Positions 1 to 5,400 are shown, counted from the first letter of the stretch. The stretch: 5,400 nt of DNA from Gammaproteobacteria bacterium (GCA_011052165.1 DRJN01000032.1:1-5400); one strand, 5' to 3'. Notes: generated from the sequence alone by a model not told the origin. A program made the numbers and translations.

Positions 1-128
1 CCCGGGCCGAGGCCAACATCGACGCGCTGCGCCGGCGTATCCCCGCGCCGCTCCTCGGGATCCTGCCGCGCTTGGCGCGACCCGATCCGGCTGCGGGCGC
101 CGTCCACCTGCACCCAGAGCGCCTTTAG
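1..128 (+). CDS. bioD: Dethiobiotin synthetase BioD, C-terminal end (partial)
   Basis: This is the 3' end of a gene entering from the left; codons are in frame from base 3 and the TAG stop is at 126-128. The 41 visible residues include an Asn-Ile-Asp-Ala-Leu-Arg helix followed by IPAPLLGILPRL. This matches the C-terminal segment of BioD, where E. coli has a closely similar IPAPLLGEIPWL before a short variable tail. BioD is the cytosolic ATP-dependent enzyme that closes the ureido ring of dethiobiotin from 7,8-diaminopelargonic acid and CO2, the penultimate step of biotin synthesis. The nucleotide-binding P-loop lies outside the window, so the call rests on the tail alone. Base composition is extremely GC-rich, unlike the cassette further right, so this is probably resident chromosome. 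No biotin gene follows it on the plus strand; mobile-element remnants start within 20 bases. Confidence 0.8.
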   Translation, partial: RAEANIDALRRRIPAPLLGILPRLARPDPAAGAVHLHPERL

Positions 129-136
129 ACTGCATT

Positions 137-154
137 GGCCTTAAGGTTAAGGCC
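137..154. repeat. Perfect palindrome just after bioD
   Basis: GGCCTTAA, a 2-base GG centre, then TTAAGGCC: an 8-bp perfect inverted repeat starting 9 bases after the bioD stop. It also covers the stop codon of the minus-strand IS66 remnant. No T-tract follows on the plus strand, so it is a poor intrinsic terminator. It could be a weak 3'-end hairpin of the bioD message or a scar at the transposon junction. Confidence 0.5.
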
Positions 155-452
155 ATAGATTCACCCCTTTCGGGAAAGAGGCTACAAACCGGGTCCCCTG
201 GCGGTTCTTGAAGATCTGTGCTCGGTATTCGATCACCAACCGCAAGAGATCGATATCGATGACCTGACGTGATTCAAAACCCACCTCTCGGTACTGGCGC
301 CCCTTGGGCAGCAGGGTGCGGCAGTCGATCTCCAACACCTTTACTTCATCGGGGTCCTCTACCTTTTGCGGGGTCGTACCGTTCTGTTCCTTTTGCCCGC
401 TGGGCTTGCGATCGCTTTTATCCTCCAGCTTATCCGTCGCCCGGGAGTTCAC
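147..452 (-). pseudogene. IS66-family transposase remnant (TnpC-type)
   Basis: A minus-strand open stretch of 101 codons, first usable start GTG at 452, that matches only the N-proximal part of the roughly 500-residue IS66 transposase. Recognisable pieces are a DKSDRKPSGQ segment followed by NGTT, the VEDPDEVKVLEID block, ESRQVIDID and YRAQI, and RFVASFPKGV. These appear in the order typical of the region before the IS66 DDE catalytic domain. The Cys pairs of the classic IS66 zinc-binding segment are absent, as I recall for one IS66 subgroup, so this need not be decay. The catalytic domain is missing: after FPKGVNLWP the frame stops, 18 bases from the end of bioD. It is therefore a truncated, non-functional remnant. 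The upstream part (453-540) shows no clear continuation of the family. Confidence 0.75.
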
Positions 453-581
453 ATGCGATGTCGATTTTCTGCCGCCGCGTGGCGGCTTCGTCCAGCAAAA
501 CCTCTTGCCAAGCCCAAATTACTTACTTAGACTCACGCTGGAGCTTTAGGTGTAATCTAACCGGGGCAGAGGCCGTGCATG
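453..581. other. Short gene-free stretch between two transposon remnants
   Basis: These 129 bases separate the IS66 remnant from the outer end of the IS1595-type element. No convincing gene was seen. On the minus strand a 29-codon open segment reads IWAWQEVLLDEAATRR and onward with a plausible amphipathic character, but it lacks a start and ends at a stop inside the IS66 frame. It could be debris of the 5' half of the IS66 transposase or of its target gene. Confidence 0.35.
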
Positions 582-598
582 TCCGGTTGTCGCAGACA
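582..598. repeat. Left terminal inverted repeat of the IS1595-type element
   Basis: TCCGGTTGTCGCAGACA, matching the complement of 1639-1655 at 16 of 17 positions. It lies immediately downstream of the transposase stop. Confidence 0.75.
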
Positions 599-602
599 GT
601 CA

Positions 603-1597
603 CTAATATGCAGTTGGTCGTGATTTTGCGGCGTAGAGTTTGGCGTAGGTGAGTGTGGTAACGTCGTCGGCGATGCCGAGCAGGGAGCGGAAGGCATTGT
701 TATAAGGGGGTAGAAGTGGCGGTTGAAGCGGAACGTTGAGGTACGCCGGTAGGGGGGCTGACCTCGTGGTGGAGGCCGTGTACTAGGTCTTGAGATTGGA
801 GAGCACGAGGGGAATGATGGGCAGGAAGGCTTCCGCGACTTGCGTATCGCTCTGTTCTGGGACAGCGGTGTGAAGATTTTGTGCTTGGCTAAGGCCAGCC
901 TAGCCATTCCAATCGTCGGTGATGAGGGTGACGCTTGGCACCACGGCGCTCCCAATGATGCCACCGAGCGATTTGGTGCTTCGGTTCTGAATCGGTGCAA
1001 GCCGAACGCGGCTGGCGTATCGCCCGGTCCTCCGCTTGTTGATGCTGCCGCGCTTACGCTGGCGGACTTCGACAGCGCCAGCCACGAGCACCCTATCGGG
1101 AACGCCGCACCCCTTGCCGCGCGTATGGCTGCCCACCCAGATTTCATCAACCTCGGCGACTTCTCCGGGCTTTCCCCCGATCCGGTCCTGGTCGGGCACC
1201 CTGCTAACGCGAAACTTGTAGAGAATCTGGGAAGCGGTCTCGTAGCGCGAAAGCCTGAATTGCCACGGGAACGGAACGGCCGAGATGCCGAGTGTTCAGC
1301 TGGCAACCCAGTAGGCCGCCCAGAACCAGACCGTGCGCGGTGTGTACATATGCTCCATGACGGTGCTGGCGGTGAGACGAGTTTCGCGCCGGCACTTCCG
1401 GCAACCAAGGACGCCAGGGCGGGGGGAGTAACGATAGGGCTCGCCGGTCGTCCCGCATGGGGACAGACGAAGCCGTCACCCCCTCGTGCGCGCTCAAGGT
1501 ATCCCGCGCACGCTGCCTCGTCCGAGAACAGGTACTGGAACTCCGGCAGCAAGTGCGGAAACGGAAAATCATCTCGCTCAAGCACGGCGATCGCCAT
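603..1597 (-). pseudogene. IS1595-family (ISXO2-like) transposase, frameshifted
   Basis: Reading the minus strand from ATG at 1597, family segments appear in order but in different frames. The N-terminus (ending FVCPH) is in one frame. After a single-base loss near 1456/1457, which destroys the Cys of the expected CPHCG, the Cys-containing zinc-ribbon half GCRKCRRET and LTASTVMEHMYTPRTVWFWA follow in another. An in-frame TGA lies at 1296-1298. Then comes the catalytic region with VAEVDEIWVGS, VLVAGAVEVR and SLGGIIGSAV, ending LITDDWNG. After a stop at 900-902, QNLHTAVPE and FLPIIPLVLSNLKT appear in a new frame, with another stop at 783-785. The tail with FRFNRHFYP, FRSLLGIADD and AAKSRPTAY again changes frame and ends at 603-605. 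The aspartates of the ISXO2-type DDE/DDN domain (EVDE, TDDWNG) are still visible. At least four lesions make it non-functional. A long plus-strand open frame opposite it is a shadow. Confidence 0.85.
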
Positions 1598-1638
1598 CGC
1601 TTGCTCAAGACTGATGCAGATTCAACACACTACAGGTG

Positions 1639-1655
1639 TGTCTGTGACAACCGGA
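1639..1655. repeat. Right terminal inverted repeat of the IS1595-type element
   Basis: TGTCTGTGACAACCGGA, the inverted partner of 582-598. It lies upstream of the transposase start and 72 bases before the start of the winged-HTH gene, so the element end forms part of the region upstream of the cassette. I could not identify a clear -35/-10 pair there. Confidence 0.75.
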
Positions 1656-1727
1656 TAAGCACGCATGAGACGACCATGCGCCTTAGCGCAATCGGTCTGT
1701 CTCCCCAGGGGAACTCGGGGGACTTCG

Positions 1728-1994
1728 ATGAAAGAACGCATCTCTAAAAAGAAAGCTGTTCTCGACGCTCTCGCTGATGACCGCTGGGATTATCGAACGC
1801 TAAAGGGCCTAAAGGCTTCGACTGGCCTATCGGAAGACCAGATCAGGCGCATCCTTGGGGGGTACGCGGACTTGGTGCGTGCGTCACCTATCCCTTCGAA
1901 GAATGGTGACCCACTCTACACCCTCGCATCACGAGATCGTTCATCCAAGGACTACCTTCGGATACTCCAAGCATACATTTCGAAGTCCCCTTAG
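1728..1994 (+). CDS. Small winged helix-turn-helix protein
   Basis: An 88-residue protein. I chose ATG 1728 rather than the longer in-frame start at 1665 because a GGGGG run lies 6-10 bases upstream of it. The extra 21 N-terminal residues of the long form are also Arg/Cys-rich and translate a stretch adjoining the IS end. Residues 10-46 form a predicted helix-turn-helix: AVLDALAD, then WDYRTLKGLKASTGLSEDQI, then RRILGGY. Residues 49-66 (LVRASPIP, KNGDPLYTLA) look like the two-stranded wing. The C-terminus is another basic helix. The fold predicts DNA binding, or a winged-helix protein-interaction role. It is the first of five plus-strand genes, and the next gene starts 24 bases after its stop. 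As the first gene it could be the local regulator, but no operator repeat was recognised upstream. No specific family name can be given with certainty. Confidence 0.75.
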   Translation: MKERISKKKAVLDALADDRWDYRTLKGLKASTGLSEDQIRRILGGYADLVRASPIPSKNGDPLYTLASRDRSSKDYLRILQAYISKSP

Positions 1995-2018
1995 ACTAAA
2001 GGCGTAGGATTCGATGCG

Positions 2019-2312
2019 ATGACAGGCTTGGAAGGCTTCTCTTGGGGACTCATGGGGGGGCTCTTTGCAGAGCTACTGGGTTGGTTCAAGCTCCGGCAGC
2101 GGGCGTCATCTGAGTTTCCATGGCTCCGGTCTGTGTTCTATTGGCTCGTTACCTTTGCGATGGTTCTCGCAGGCGGAATACTTGTACTTGCTTACATCAA
2201 GACAGGTGCGTCGTTGTATCCAATGCTCGCAATCAATATCGGAGCGTCCGCTCCCCTGATCATGGCCGAATTGGCGGCGCAAGCCCCGAAACCTGATCTG
2301 AGGATTGACTAG
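2019..2312 (+). CDS. Small integral membrane protein
   Basis: A 97-residue protein starting at ATG 2019, with AGGA about 9 bases upstream. The ATG at 2014 is in a frame that stops at once. Three hydrophobic stretches are visible: residues 7-23 (FSWGLMGGLFAELLGWF, Gly-rich), 39-60 (VFYWLVTF, AMVLAGGILVLAYI) and about 65-83 (LYPMLAINIGASAPLIM). A basic loop (KLRQR) lies between the first two, consistent with two or three membrane passes and that loop in the cytoplasm. The short tail AAQAPKPDLRID is polar. There is no cleavable signal peptide and no catalytic motif. It sits 24 bases after the winged-HTH gene and 36 before the 155-aa gene. In an inferred defence role it could anchor or act as the membrane-perturbing part, but nothing in the sequence proves that. 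Confidence 0.7.
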   Translation: MTGLEGFSWGLMGGLFAELLGWFKLRQRASSEFPWLRSVFYWLVTFAMVLAGGILVLAYIKTGASLYPMLAINIGASAPLIMAELAAQAPKPDLRID

Positions 2313-2348
2313 TTCCTTTTTTTTCAATAGCTGCGGGAGACTTTTTCT

Positions 2349-2816
2349 ATGAGCACACCCTTTGACAGTCCCCAGAGGTTTGAAAGCGCAATGATTACTG
2401 CAAAGGTCGCCAAAGCCTTGCGGGATTCTGAACGCCGAAATGCTGTCAGTGAGCAAAATCGCCGAATTCTGGCGAAGGGAGATGCCTTGTTGACCAAGAT
2501 CCTATCTGGTTCACTCCTACTGAACGACACTGACCAGATTGAAGGCATTTCTCCTTCGGAAAGTGGCCTTTCGGTTTATAGCCGTGCCCTGACTGCACTG
2601 AAACGGCTAAATGATAATCAGATACACTATACACTTACCCAACATTTTAAGCAGTATCAATCTGATATTCGTAGACTTATTGAATTCGGACAAGTTGATG
2701 TAGACGCGTTGACACGCTTACGTGGGTTTTTCTCTGCACTTGGTGATATTCTACGCGAAGAGTTAGCCTCCCGAGCCTATGACCGGCCGAGAGATACACT
2801 GGGCGTCATTAACTGA
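2349..2816 (+). CDS. Uncharacterised helical protein, 155 aa
   Basis: ATG 2349 is preceded by GGGAGA at 2335-2340, a good ribosome-binding site with 8-base spacing, so I prefer it over the in-frame ATG at 2391. The protein is not recognised. It is predicted to be almost wholly alpha-helical and cytosolic. Residues 14-50 are rich in Ala, Arg, Lys and Glu with heptad-like spacing (AKVAKALRDSERRNAVSEQNRRI). Residues 75-110 contain Tyr/His/Gln-rich helices (ALKRLNDNQIHYTLTQHFKQY), and residues 120-145 another helix (LTRLRGFFSALGDILREEL). There is no transmembrane segment, signal peptide or metal motif. Its stop at 2814-2816 lies 4 bases before the most likely start of the peptidase gene, or overlaps the alternative upstream start by 38 bases. 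This suggests co-expression and perhaps a direct partnership with that protein. Confidence 0.75.
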   Translation: MSTPFDSPQRFESAMITAKVAKALRDSERRNAVSEQNRRILAKGDALLTKILSGSLLLNDTDQIEGISPSESGLSVYSRALTALKRLNDNQIHYTLTQHFKQYQSDIRRLIEFGQVDVDALTRLRGFFSALGDILREELASRAYDRPRDTLGVIN

Positions 2817-2820
2817 ACCT

Positions 2821-4476
2821 ATGTCTCCCCATCCTCGCGTGTTCCAGAATCTACAGTCCCGGCCGATGGACATCACCGAACAATACGTCCTTGAAATTGT
2901 TTCCCGGACCCGCTCTATGGCCGACAGATGTGAGCGTCTAAATGCACGCTCGCATGTTTCAGCTGCATCCCGGCTGCTCACGATCACATATTGTAATGTA
3001 TGTCACATCCTCGCTAAAGCCGCAGTAAATATAATACGCGAATCCCGAACAGCCATTCTAGACACGGACGATGCCGGCGGTGAATTGGAGCCCGTGGAAG
3101 ACGCTGCACCCCGTCTAGATATCAACAAAGAAGAGTTCGACTTGCTACGTCAAGTCGATCTTTTGTTGCAAAAACTCGGGCCGCGGGTGCAGATATTAGA
3201 GAACAGTATCCCCGAGGATCTCCCATGGAGTCTTGTTCCAAAATTTCAAAAAGTAGTTGATGCGCTAATACCGAAAACAACCGTTGTCCTTTGCCCGCAT
3301 TGGGACTACAGCTACGCGGTCCACCTCGTGGATATCTACGACGCGCTGACTACGGAGTTAGGAGAGTTCCAGGATTATGTTGAGGAATTAATACAAGACA
3401 CGGTCCTTAAAAATTTGCCACGTCCGTTTTTTCTTATATATTTTCCGCCTCTAGAGCGGAAGAATATATTACTTCATTCACTTCTAGGCCATGAGCTTGG
3501 CCACATACTTGTCCATAATATCTTGTCCCAAACAGATCCAGAAAGCGACGAAAAGGAGACTGACGTTGAAAAGCGAAAAACAAACCTCGTTTCCCTGATA
3601 CTCCCAGTAGTTCGCGAGGGGGTCAAAGATGATTTGCGTGCTAAAGCGATACCAGACGACAACCTATTTTATGGACCGCTACTGACCGATTCTATAGCGC
3701 AAGAGACGCATTCAGCGGTTTTGATGTGGGAAAGAATGGTAGTCGAATGCGTTTCCGACATCGTCGGCGTTACGCTTTTCGGGCCAGCTGCGTTGTTCGC
3801 GTCTTTGTACGTTGCGCTGCAAGATGGCCTCGACAGATTTCCTTCTGAGGGGACGCAATATTACCCACCATGGAGGTACCGCATCCGCTGGATGGTAAGA
3901 ACGTTAGAGGGGAAAGTAAAACCACGAATGCAAGATTTGCCACCTCTGGATAAGATATTCTTTCCACTTCCGATCAGGCTTTTCGATCCTGGGCTGGAAA
4001 AAAAGATCAATCAGTACTACGAGGCGATTCGAGCAGCGACTCTGGAGGAAGTGGATATTGAAGTGCTAAAGAGGAATCGGCTTTCGGCGGCGATTCTCGA
4101 TCATGCGGAGAAGACGATAGAAGAAATCGCGGACACCATACTGTCAACAATAGTTGAAAAGGACCTTCATTGTGCACCGGATAGGCTTTATACGTTGTTG
4201 CCAGAGTTGATTGCTAGATTAGATCACCGAATACCACCAAACGCCGATGAACGTGTTGCTGACGACATTAAAATTGCCTCACTCGCGCAAATCATGAATG
4301 CCGCGTGGTTTCACAAGCTCTCATGGCAAGGTGGTTTCTGGCTCAGAGCGGTAGGTGGGGAGTACTTGTTTGATGAAAAAATATTACAAAAACGCGATCG
4401 TATGAACAACCTTACGCTAAAAGCCGTTGAGTTTTCAGAGATTCAACGGGAGTTTCACAGAAGGATGGATCGGTGA
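2821..4476 (+). CDS. Predicted HExxH zinc metallopeptidase
   Basis: A 551-residue protein from ATG 2821. The frame also allows ATG 2779 (565 aa, inside the preceding gene) and ATG 2866; none has a strong ribosome-binding site, and 2821 is chosen because it follows the preceding stop by 4 bases. Residues 1-190 look helical. A hydrophobic strand (PFFLIYFPP) then leads into a helix carrying HELGH at residues 224-228, the canonical HExxH zinc site with its catalytic Glu at 225. A polar, acidic and basic stretch follows (DPESDEKETDVEKRK, about 235-250), which looks like a flexible loop. Further on, ECVSD at 309-313 sits in a helix and fits the ExxxD third-ligand motif of gluzincin peptidases; the 81-residue spacing is longer than in thermolysin. 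The C-terminal 200 residues have no recognised domain. There is no signal peptide, so it probably acts in the cytosol. The exact peptidase family was not recognised. Its stop is 1 base from the next start. Confidence 0.8.
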   Translation: MSPHPRVFQNLQSRPMDITEQYVLEIVSRTRSMADRCERLNARSHVSAASRLLTITYCNVCHILAKAAVNIIRESRTAILDTDDAGGELEPVEDAAPRLDINKEEFDLLRQVDLLLQKLGPRVQILENSIPEDLPWSLVPKFQKVVDALIPKTTVVLCPHWDYSYAVHLVDIYDALTTELGEFQDYVEELIQDTVLKNLPRPFFLIYFPPLERKNILLHSLLGHELGHILVHNILSQTDPESDEKETDVEKRKTNLVSLILPVVREGVKDDLRAKAIPDDNLFYGPLLTDSIAQETHSAVLMWERMVVECVSDIVGVTLFGPAALFASLYVALQDGLDRFPSEGTQYYPPWRYRIRWMVRTLEGKVKPRMQDLPPLDKIFFPLPIRLFDPGLEKKINQYYEAIRAATLEEVDIEVLKRNRLSAAILDHAEKTIEEIADTILSTIVEKDLHCAPDRLYTLLPELIARLDHRIPPNADERVADDIKIASLAQIMNAAWFHKLSWQGGFWLRAVGGEYLFDEKILQKRDRMNNLTLKAVEFSEIQREFHRRMDR

Positions 4477-4477
4477 C

Positions 4478-5077
4478 ATGGTGCTCACTGGAGAGTCTAT
4501 CGCGACGTATATGGACAAAACAGATATTAGTCATCGTTTGTTTGTTACGCCGTCAGTAAACCGAACACGGATGCTAGGTGCTTCGTCGCTTGACGTCCGG
4601 CTAGGCAATCAGTTTATTGTTTTCCGGAAACATACTCTTCCGTATTTGGATGCCGAGAATCTCACACCGCAAGCGGTACGGGCCGTTCAGGAACGGCGGA
4701 TTGTGGAGTATTTTCAAGAGGGAATTACTTTACATCCAAATGAATTGGTTATCGGAAGCACGTTGGAGTATGTGTCTCTTCCTCCTGGACTAATGTGTTA
4801 CGTTGCGAGCAAATCTGGATGGGGCAGAATGGGTTTGGTTATCGCGACAGCACCCAAGGTTGACCCAGGATTCGCTGGTTGTATCACGTTGGAGCTACTA
4901 AACGCAGGGCAAGTGCCGTTAAAATTGTACGCGGGATATCCGATTGCACAGCTTATCTTCCACAGGTGCGATTCCGAACAAGTTTATAAGGGAGCATACA
5001 ATTGTCCGGTCGGCCCCGAGTTTCCTAAGCTTTCACCTAAGGAAGGCGAAGCTAAATTCTGGGCACGCGCCAAGTAG
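4478..5077 (+). CDS. dCTP deaminase / dUTPase-fold protein
   Basis: A 199-residue protein, close to the 193 of E. coli Dcd. ATG 4478 is chosen because alignment with Dcd begins there (MVLTGESIATYM, then SSLDVRLGNQF at 36-46), and AAGGA lies at 4461-4465. The family order is visible: LHPNELVIGSTLEYVSLP (85-102), SKSGWGRMGL (111-120), TAPKVDPGFAGCITLELLN (124-142) and YPIAQLIF (154-161). Glu139 in LELLN aligns with the general base Glu138 of E. coli Dcd, and Asp129 and Arg117 also align with conserved positions. Differences are Lys112 and Gly114 where E. coli has Arg110 and Ser112, and Pro126 in place of His125. The C-terminal tail differs from the usual lid. The expected reaction is dCTP to dUTP plus ammonia in the cytosol; a bifunctional or dUTPase activity, or a purely binding role, is possible. 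The 1-base gap after the peptidase gene suggests translational coupling. Housekeeping Dcd is not usually found in such a cassette. Confidence 0.85.
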   Translation: MVLTGESIATYMDKTDISHRLFVTPSVNRTRMLGASSLDVRLGNQFIVFRKHTLPYLDAENLTPQAVRAVQERRIVEYFQEGITLHPNELVIGSTLEYVSLPPGLMCYVASKSGWGRMGLVIATAPKVDPGFAGCITLELLNAGQVPLKLYAGYPIAQLIFHRCDSEQVYKGAYNCPVGPEFPKLSPKEGEAKFWARAK

Positions 5078-5084
5078 AGTGACC

Positions 5085-5113
5085 AGGCCGAAGTTCCCGC
5101 GATAAATCGGCCT
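5085..5113 (+). repeat. Inverted repeat after the deaminase gene
   Basis: AGGCCGA at 5085-5091 and TCGGCCT at 5107-5113 form a perfect 7-bp stem with a 15-base loop, starting 8 bases after the deaminase stop. No T-run follows, so terminator activity is doubtful. A second weaker hairpin (AGCG at 5117-5120 with CGCT at 5129-5132) lies between it and the intron start. Class C group II introns commonly insert just after terminator-like hairpins, which makes these stems a plausible target. Confidence 0.4.
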
Positions 5114-5142
5114 AAAAGCGATCCAATCCGCTGAATTACTTA

Positions 5143-5400
5143 GTGCGGCCGGGCAAGGTCGTGTATTCCAGCGGGTGGGAGTCCCGCTCCGGAAAGGCAG
5201 GCCAGCCGCCGGATAGAGAGCCCTGGGCCGGCGGGAGCAATTCCAAAGGTTAAGCACAGGGGGATCAAGACAACAGGCCGTAAGCGAAAGCTGAAGTGAT
5301 TGAGCCTCGAAAGCGGCGAACTGGGAAGGATGACGTGGTTAATTACACGGAAATCAAAATGGGTGAGGGCGACTGGCAAGTGCTCATCCGCTTCCCCGGG
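5143..5400 (+). mobile_element. Group II intron, 5' part (domain I RNA, probably class C; partial)
   Basis: The segment starts with GTGCG, the group II 5' splice-site consensus. It continues with a structured non-coding sequence whose landmarks match bacterial class C introns as I remember them. These include GGGTGGGAGTCCCGCTCCGG (5172-5191) followed by AAGGCAG, then a GCTGAAG segment, and CATCCGCTTCCCCGGG at the right edge, where such introns have a C-rich CCCGGGGAGG segment. Helices are visible: AGCGGG/CCCGCT (5170-5175 with 5183-5188), CCGCCGG/CCGGCGG (5206-5212 with 5228-5234) and a GAAA-capped hairpin AGCGAAAGCT (5283-5292). No open frame of note lies on the plus strand, as expected for domain I. 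The reverse-transcriptase/maturase gene would be beyond the window. The element is self-splicing RNA that moves by target-primed reverse transcription. Confidence 0.7.

Larger units (their letters stand above)
582..1655 (-). mobile_element. Degenerate IS1595-family insertion sequence
   Basis: The element is delimited by terminal inverted repeats: TCCGGTTGTCGCAGACA at 582-598 and its complement TGTCTGTGACAACCGGA at 1639-1655, with one mismatch in 17. The span of about 1.07 kb and a single minus-strand transposase reading frame fit the larger members of the IS1595 family. The transposase reaches to within 5 bases of the left repeat. A convincing 8-bp target duplication is not visible, so the exact outer ends could be a few bases off or the flanks may have changed since insertion. 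The coding part is broken (see pseudogene), so the copy is inactive unless served by another copy. Confidence 0.75.

Noticed and set aside
557..1597. A 346-codon minus-strand frame taken as one intact gene
   Set aside because: Only its first 45 or so residues and scattered later pieces match the transposase family; the catalytic core is in another frame, so this is a pseudogene read partly out of frame.
840..1658. A 272-codon plus-strand open frame
   Set aside because: It lies opposite the broken IS1595-type transposase, whose conserved segments are clearly on the minus strand, and its translation shows no recognisable domain.
574..1667. A possible target-site duplication for the IS1595-type element (574-581 and 1660-1667)
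   Set aside because: Only 6 of 8 bases match, and the right copy is 4 bases away from the inverted repeat, so it could be chance.
1665..1727. An upstream start for the winged-HTH gene, adding 21 residues
   Set aside because: The added residues are atypical, start 9 bases from the IS end and precede a better-placed ribosome-binding site for ATG 1728.
2313..2348. A run of eight T at 2317-2324 as an intrinsic terminator
   Set aside because: No GC-rich hairpin precedes it, and the following gene has a good ribosome-binding site on the same strand, so termination here is not supported.
517..5142. The 9-mer AATTACTTA at 517-525 and again at 5134-5142, just before the intron
   Set aside because: Many 9-base repeats are expected by chance in a window this size, and the flanking bases differ, so it is not evidence of an attachment site.
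5033..5379. Minus-strand frames of 74 and 79 codons over the intron
   Set aside because: They run through structured intron RNA sequence and the end of the deaminase gene, and show no domain or ribosome-binding signal.

Overview
This window looks like the edge of a horizontally acquired block in a high-GC proteobacterium. It opens with the last 41 codons of a very GC-rich bioD gene; 47 of the first 60 bases are G or C. By contrast, parts of the central genes are AT-rich: 21 of 60 bases are G or C at 3421-3480. The bioD tail and the transposase types fit a gammaproteobacterium, perhaps a purple-sulfur relative, but the window does not fix the genus.

Layout. (1) 1-128: C-terminus of bioD, followed directly by a perfect 8-bp palindrome. 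(2) 147-452, minus strand: a truncated IS66-type transposase remnant. (3) 582-1655: a decayed IS1595-family (ISXO2-like) element, still bounded by 17-bp inverted repeats with one mismatch. Its minus-strand transposase is broken by several frameshifts and stops. (4) 1728-5077: five plus-strand genes in a row: a winged-HTH protein (88 aa), a small membrane protein (97 aa), an unrecognised helical protein (155 aa), a large HExxH zinc-peptidase-like protein (551 or 565 aa), and a dCTP deaminase/dUTPase-fold protein (199 aa). (5) 5143-5400: the 5' part of a group II intron RNA, probably class C, running off the end of the window.

The last three genes of the cassette are the most tightly packed: the 155-aa gene ends 4 nt before (or overlaps) the peptidase gene, and the peptidase stop lies 1 nt before the deaminase start. 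They are very likely co-transcribed. dCTP deaminases are known to act in phage defence by depleting dCTP. A dCTP-deaminase-like enzyme linked to a predicted peptidase, an HTH protein and a membrane protein, set among mobile-element debris, is therefore a reasonable candidate for an undescribed defence or stress-response system. That functional reading is inference; the gene order, motifs and mobile-element boundaries are visible in the sequence.
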